Assembly: GCA_965250275.1 (NCBI GenBank)
Contig: OZ252297.1
Span: 1,860,001-1,924,000 of the forward strand
Length of the DNA: 64,000 nt
Direction of reading: 5' to 3'
Source: G965250275 sp965250275
GTDB taxonomy: Bacteria; Pseudomonadota; Alphaproteobacteria; Rhodobacterales; Rhodobacteraceae
Of this stretch, positions 61,572 through 64,000 are shown piece by piece; within the stretch, counting starts at the first letter, position 1; every line of letters begins with the position of its first letter. The position numbers and the translations under genes are program-made. The notes under the pieces are model-generated. The model was not told the DNA's origin. It saw only the letters and a program-made list of their open reading frames with translations, and searched no databases.

Positions 61572-61630
61572 TGACAAAAATAGGCAAAAACGTCAGAATG
61601 TCAATTGACAAAATTCGCAAAAAATGTCAG
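61572..61630. promoter_or_regulatory. Operator between iorA-like gene and tetR
   Basis: Two 25-base direct repeats, 61572-61596 and 61606-61630, match at 20 of 25 positions. Each begins TGACAAAA and ends GTCAG, so the ends of each are inverted (TGAC to GTCA). Between them a perfect palindrome TGTCAATTGACA spans 61599-61610. The second repeat ends 10 bases before the TetR ATG at 61641. This is a likely multi-dimer TetR binding region. Confidence 0.85.
61577..61604 (-). promoter_or_regulatory. Sigma70-like promoter of the iorAB-like operon
   Basis: On the minus strand TTGACA (complement of 61599-61604) and TATTTT (complement of 61577-61582) are separated by 16 bases. The -35 box lies in the central palindrome and the -10 in the proximal repeat, so a bound TetR would block it. 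Start of transcription would be near 61570, about 60 bases before the iorA start. Confidence 0.65.
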
Positions 61631-61640
61631 TGCGTAAGTC

Positions 61641-62228
61641 ATGAAAGATCTGGGCAACGATCCAAAGCTTATGGCCATCCTGCATTCCGCGTGGGAGGCT
61701 TTCGCGGCCTATGGTTTCCGCAAGACCTCGATGGACGACATAGCGCGAGGCGCCGGCGTGTCCCGTCCCGCGCTTTACGTGCACTATCGCAACAAGGAAG
61801 ATATCTTTCGCAGCCTCGTCCAACTGCACTACGCCGAGGCCGCAAGCAGCGTAGCCCAGGCTTTGGCGAGCTCTGACAATGTAGAAGAGGCGCTGTCGGC
61901 GGCCTTCGCGGCCCACTACGGAAAGTTCGTCGAGACGATGCTGACCTCCCAGCATGGACAGGAACTGCTCGATGCCGGCACTGCCATCGCGCCCGAGATG
62001 GTCGAGGCGGGTGAACAGGACCTTTGCACGGTCTATGCAGACTGGTTGCAGCAGCAGGCGAAACTGGACGTGGTCGAAGCCGCGCAACCGGCTGAGATCG
62101 TTGCTGAGACCATCCTCGCCGCGCTCAAGGGCATCAAGTTGACTGCCAAAGATCTACCTTCTTATCAGAACGGCGTTCGGTCGTTGGCAGCGCTCGTCGG
62201 TCGCGGATTGGCGCTTCACAAGGGTTGA
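61641..62228 (+). CDS. TetR/AcrR-family transcriptional regulator
   Basis: 195-residue repressor. The DNA-binding N domain reads ILHSAWEAFAAYGFRKTSMD, DIARGAGVSRPALYVHYRNK and EDIFRSLVQLHY, a clear TetR helix-turn-helix. The ligand domain is not recognised. It is divergent from the iorAB-like operon with 130 bases between; the repeats there imply it represses that operon and itself. It ends about 30 bases from the convergent kynA stop. Confidence 0.93.
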   Translation: MKDLGNDPKLMAILHSAWEAFAAYGFRKTSMDDIARGAGVSRPALYVHYRNKEDIFRSLVQLHYAEAASSVAQALASSDNVEEALSAAFAAHYGKFVETMLTSQHGQELLDAGTAIAPEMVEAGEQDLCTVYADWLQQQAKLDVVEAAQPAEIVAETILAALKGIKLTAKDLPSYQNGVRSLAALVGRGLALHKG

Positions 62229-62257
62229 GTAACGTGACGCGGAGGTCTGGCTGACCC

Positions 62258-63094
62258 CTAGAGATCCGTGCGCAAGTGCCAGAGCTCGGGGAACAACTCG
62301 ACCTCCAACATCCGCTTGAGATAGCTGACGCCGCCCGTGCCTCCAGTGCCGCGTTTGAAACCGATGACCCGCTCGACCGTAGTGACGTGATTAAACCGCC
62401 ATCTGCGAAAGTAGTCTTCCAGATCAACGAGTTTCTCAGCCAGCTCGTAGAGTGCCCAATGGGTGTTCGGGTTGGTGTAGATCTCGGTCCACGCCTGCGC
62501 CACAGCCGGGTCTGCGGTGTGGGGCGTGCCGAAATCTCGCTCCAGCACATGGGCTGGCAGCGGCACTGACTTGTGCAACGCCTGCAATGCCACGTCATAA
62601 AGCGATGGGCGCGCCAGCTCGTCTGTCAGCAACGCCGCAATGTCGGGTTTGTGTGCGTGCGGGCGCAGCATCGCGCGGTTCCGGTTGCCCAGAATGAACT
62701 CGATCTGGCGGTATTGGTGCGACTGAAACCCTGAGGATTGTCCAAGCGTTTCGCGGAACGTCGTGTAATCGCTGGGCGTCATGGTGCGCAGGACATCCCA
62801 GGCGCTGTTCAGCTGCTCGAATATGCGGCTCAACCGGCTGAGCATCTTGAACGCGGGCCGCATGTCGTCACCTTGCAACTGCGTGCGCGCGGCATCCAGT
62901 TCGTGAATCGCAAGCCGCATCCAAAGCTCCGAGGTCTGGTGCTGGATGATGAACAGCATCTCGTCATGCGCGTCTGAAAGCGGGTGCTGTGCGGACAGGA
63001 TCGCGTCCAGTCCAAGGTAGTCGCCATAGGACATGCGCCCATCGAATGACATCTGGGCGCCCTCAGTGGCAGGATCATATGGTTTGGGTGTCAT
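62258..63094 (-). CDS. kynA: Tryptophan 2,3-dioxygenase
   Basis: Heme enzyme that opens tryptophan to N-formylkynurenine, 278 residues, normal for bacterial TDO. Motifs: MSYGDYLGLDAILSAQHP, HDEMLFIIQHQTSELWMRL with the substrate-binding region, FQSHQYRQIEFILGNRNRAM with active-site residues, and RWRFNHVTTVERVIGFKRGT with the probable heme-axial His. The ending GGTGGVSYLKRM is standard. kynU is upstream on the same strand, so the two probably share a transcript. Confidence 0.98.
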   Translation of the reverse strand: MTPKPYDPATEGAQMSFDGRMSYGDYLGLDAILSAQHPLSDAHDEMLFIIQHQTSELWMRLAIHELDAARTQLQGDDMRPAFKMLSRLSRIFEQLNSAWDVLRTMTPSDYTTFRETLGQSSGFQSHQYRQIEFILGNRNRAMLRPHAHKPDIAALLTDELARPSLYDVALQALHKSVPLPAHVLERDFGTPHTADPAVAQAWTEIYTNPNTHWALYELAEKLVDLEDYFRRWRFNHVTTVERVIGFKRGTGGTGGVSYLKRMLEVELFPELWHLRTDL

Positions 63095-63182
63095 GGTCTT
63101 TTCCTTGCAGCAGTCTGGAAGCGTGGGAAAAGATCATGCCCCGCAAGACGTGGATGCGGACACGCCCAGGCGGCGCCATAGC

Positions 63183-63204
63183 GCCACCCATCCCGAGGGG
63201 TGGC
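63183..63204. repeat. Short inverted repeat between kynU and kynA
   Basis: GCCACCC (63183-63189) and GGGTGGC (63198-63204) are exact reverse complements around an 8-base loop in the 137-base kynU-kynA gap. No T-run follows on either strand. It may form a stem in the intercistronic RNA. Confidence 0.4.
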
Positions 63205-63231
63205 AAAGGGGCAGGTGGTCCGTGCGGTCGA

Positions 63232-64000
63232 TCATGTCACCGCGGCCCGAACTTTGTATTCGTCGCGATCCCACAGCCGTTCGGACATGACATGGGCCAG
63301 TCGACGGGCGGCTTCGCGGACGTCCGCTTCATCGATGTAGAGGGGTGTAAATCCGAAACGCATGACGTCCGGTGCACGAAAGTCACCAATGACGCCTTGT
63401 GCGATCAATGCCTGCATGGCCGCATACCCATGTTCGAACCGAAACGAAACCTGGCTGCCGCGCTTGGCGCCGTCGCGGGGGCTCGCCAGAACCAGATCGG
63501 GGCAGGTGGCTTCGACCTCGGCGATGAACGTGTCGCAGAGCGCAATCGACGTTTCCCGCACATCGGCCATGTCTGCCATGTCCCAGATGTCCATCGCGGT
63601 TTCCAGCGCGGTCATCTGCATCACCGGAGGCGTTCCCACGCGCATACGTTCGATTCCGGCGCCGGAGCGATAGCTGGGCTCAAAGGCAAAGGGCGCCGCA
63701 TGCCCCAGCCAGCCGCTCAGCGCGGGCCGGGCACGATCGGCGTGACGCGGTGCAACGTAGATGAAGGCAGGCGCCCCGGGGCCACCATTGAGGTATTTGT
63801 AGGTACACCCCACCGCGAAATCCGCGCCGGCACCGGCCAGGTCCACCGGCAGCGCACCGGCGGAATGCGCCAGGTCCCAGATGGTCAGGGCGCCGACTGC
63901 ATGCGCCTTGCGTGTGAGATCCGCCATGTCGTGGAGCCGGCCGGTGCGATAGTCGACCTCTGTCAGCATCACTGCGGCGACCTCGTCTGTGATCGCAGCG
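63232..64000 (-). CDS. kynU: Kynureninase (5' end outside window)
   Basis: PLP-dependent hydrolase that cleaves kynurenine to anthranilate and alanine. Only the C-terminal part, about 255 residues, is visible. The PLP site has IWDLAHSAGALPVDLAGAGA and the lysine in AVGCTYKYLNGGPGAPAFIY. Further motifs are SGWLGHAAPFAFEPSYRSGA and ERMRVGTPPVMQMTALETAM. It precedes kynA on the minus strand. The pathway would be completed by a kynurenine formamidase, not seen here. Confidence 0.97.
   Translation of the reverse strand, partial: AAITDEVAAVMLTEVDYRTGRLHDMADLTRKAHAVGALTIWDLAHSAGALPVDLAGAGADFAVGCTYKYLNGGPGAPAFIYVAPRHADRARPALSGWLGHAAPFAFEPSYRSGAGIERMRVGTPPVMQMTALETAMDIWDMADMADVRETSIALCDTFIAEVEATCPDLVLASPRDGAKRGSQVSFRFEHGYAAMQALIAQGVIGDFRAPDVMRFGFTPLYIDEADVREAARRLAHVMSERLWDRDEYKVRAAVT

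Noticed and set aside
1..64000. CRISPR arrays, tRNA or rRNA genes, intact insertion sequences and phage genes
   Set aside because: No regularly spaced repeats, no cloverleaf candidates or rRNA-like segments, and no transposase or phage structural motif could be identified by reading.

Overview
The window is a contiguous, high-GC, densely coded alphaproteobacterial chromosome segment. Gene content points to the Rhodobacterales (Roseobacter group): a division and cell-wall (dcw) cluster in the order murE-murF-mraY-murD-ftsW-murG-murC-murB-ddl-ftsQ-ftsA-ftsZ-lpxC-bamD-recN, two DUF2484 membrane proteins just before murB (a family I know from Rhodobacterales), aerobic cobaltochelatase cobS/cobT, and a kynurenine pathway pair. 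The assignment rests on recalled family distributions, not on a search. I saw no rRNA, tRNA, CRISPR array, intact insertion sequence or prophage.

Region 1 (1-31.8 kb, mostly + strand) is the dcw cluster. Its core genes are tightly packed, often with 4-base ATGA or GTGA stop/start overlaps. It is interrupted four times: (i) a membrane-anchored TPR protein, a short-chain dehydrogenase and an ACT-domain protein between mraY and murD; (ii) about 8 kb between murD and ftsW with a FkbM methyltransferase remnant, a DUF4345/TetR divergent pair with a clear operator, two class I methyltransferases, an unrecognised A/T-richer gene, an MDR-family oxidoreductase, a LysR remnant, a class D beta-lactamase and an HI0933-type flavoprotein; (iii) an APC-family permease plus two DUF2484 genes between murC and murB; (iv) a hairpin between ftsA and ftsZ and a good intrinsic terminator after ftsZ, which separates lpxC from the division genes. 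lpxC, bamD and recN follow, then a CLC-type chloride protein.

Region 2 (33.9-51.6 kb, mostly - strand) is housekeeping and accessory metabolism: two small conserved proteins, a Xaa-Pro aminopeptidase, cobT, an Asp/Glu racemase-like protein, an exported sulfatase on the + strand with a strong sigma70-like promoter, cobS, a DnaJ-domain protein, bolA (+), DUF4177, a hotdog thioesterase, gatB, a conserved protein of unknown function, and a pepN-SDR-membrane protein operon.

Region 3 (51.8-64 kb, mixed strands) holds malate synthase G with a GlcG-like protein, small membrane and VOC proteins, an exported HExxH protein divergent from a GcvA/AmpR-type LysR regulator, a C26 glutamine amidotransferase-fold hydrolase, a HemG-like flavodoxin protein, a Tat-exported molybdenum hydroxylase pair (iorAB-like) divergent from a TetR regulator with a well-structured operator, and kynA/kynU (kynU runs off the right edge).

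The core biology is peptidoglycan precursor synthesis (MurB-G, MraY, Ddl), septum assembly (FtsW, Q, A, Z) and outer-membrane building (LpxC, BamD). The most notable accessory item is a complete class D beta-lactamase gene, with all family motifs, inside the peptidoglycan cluster and surrounded by decayed regulatory and methyltransferase genes. I did not find a clearly new multi-gene defence or secretion system. The better candidates for unknown biology are the murD-ftsW insertion, the TPR/SDR/ACT insertion, and the two TetR-controlled divergent loci.
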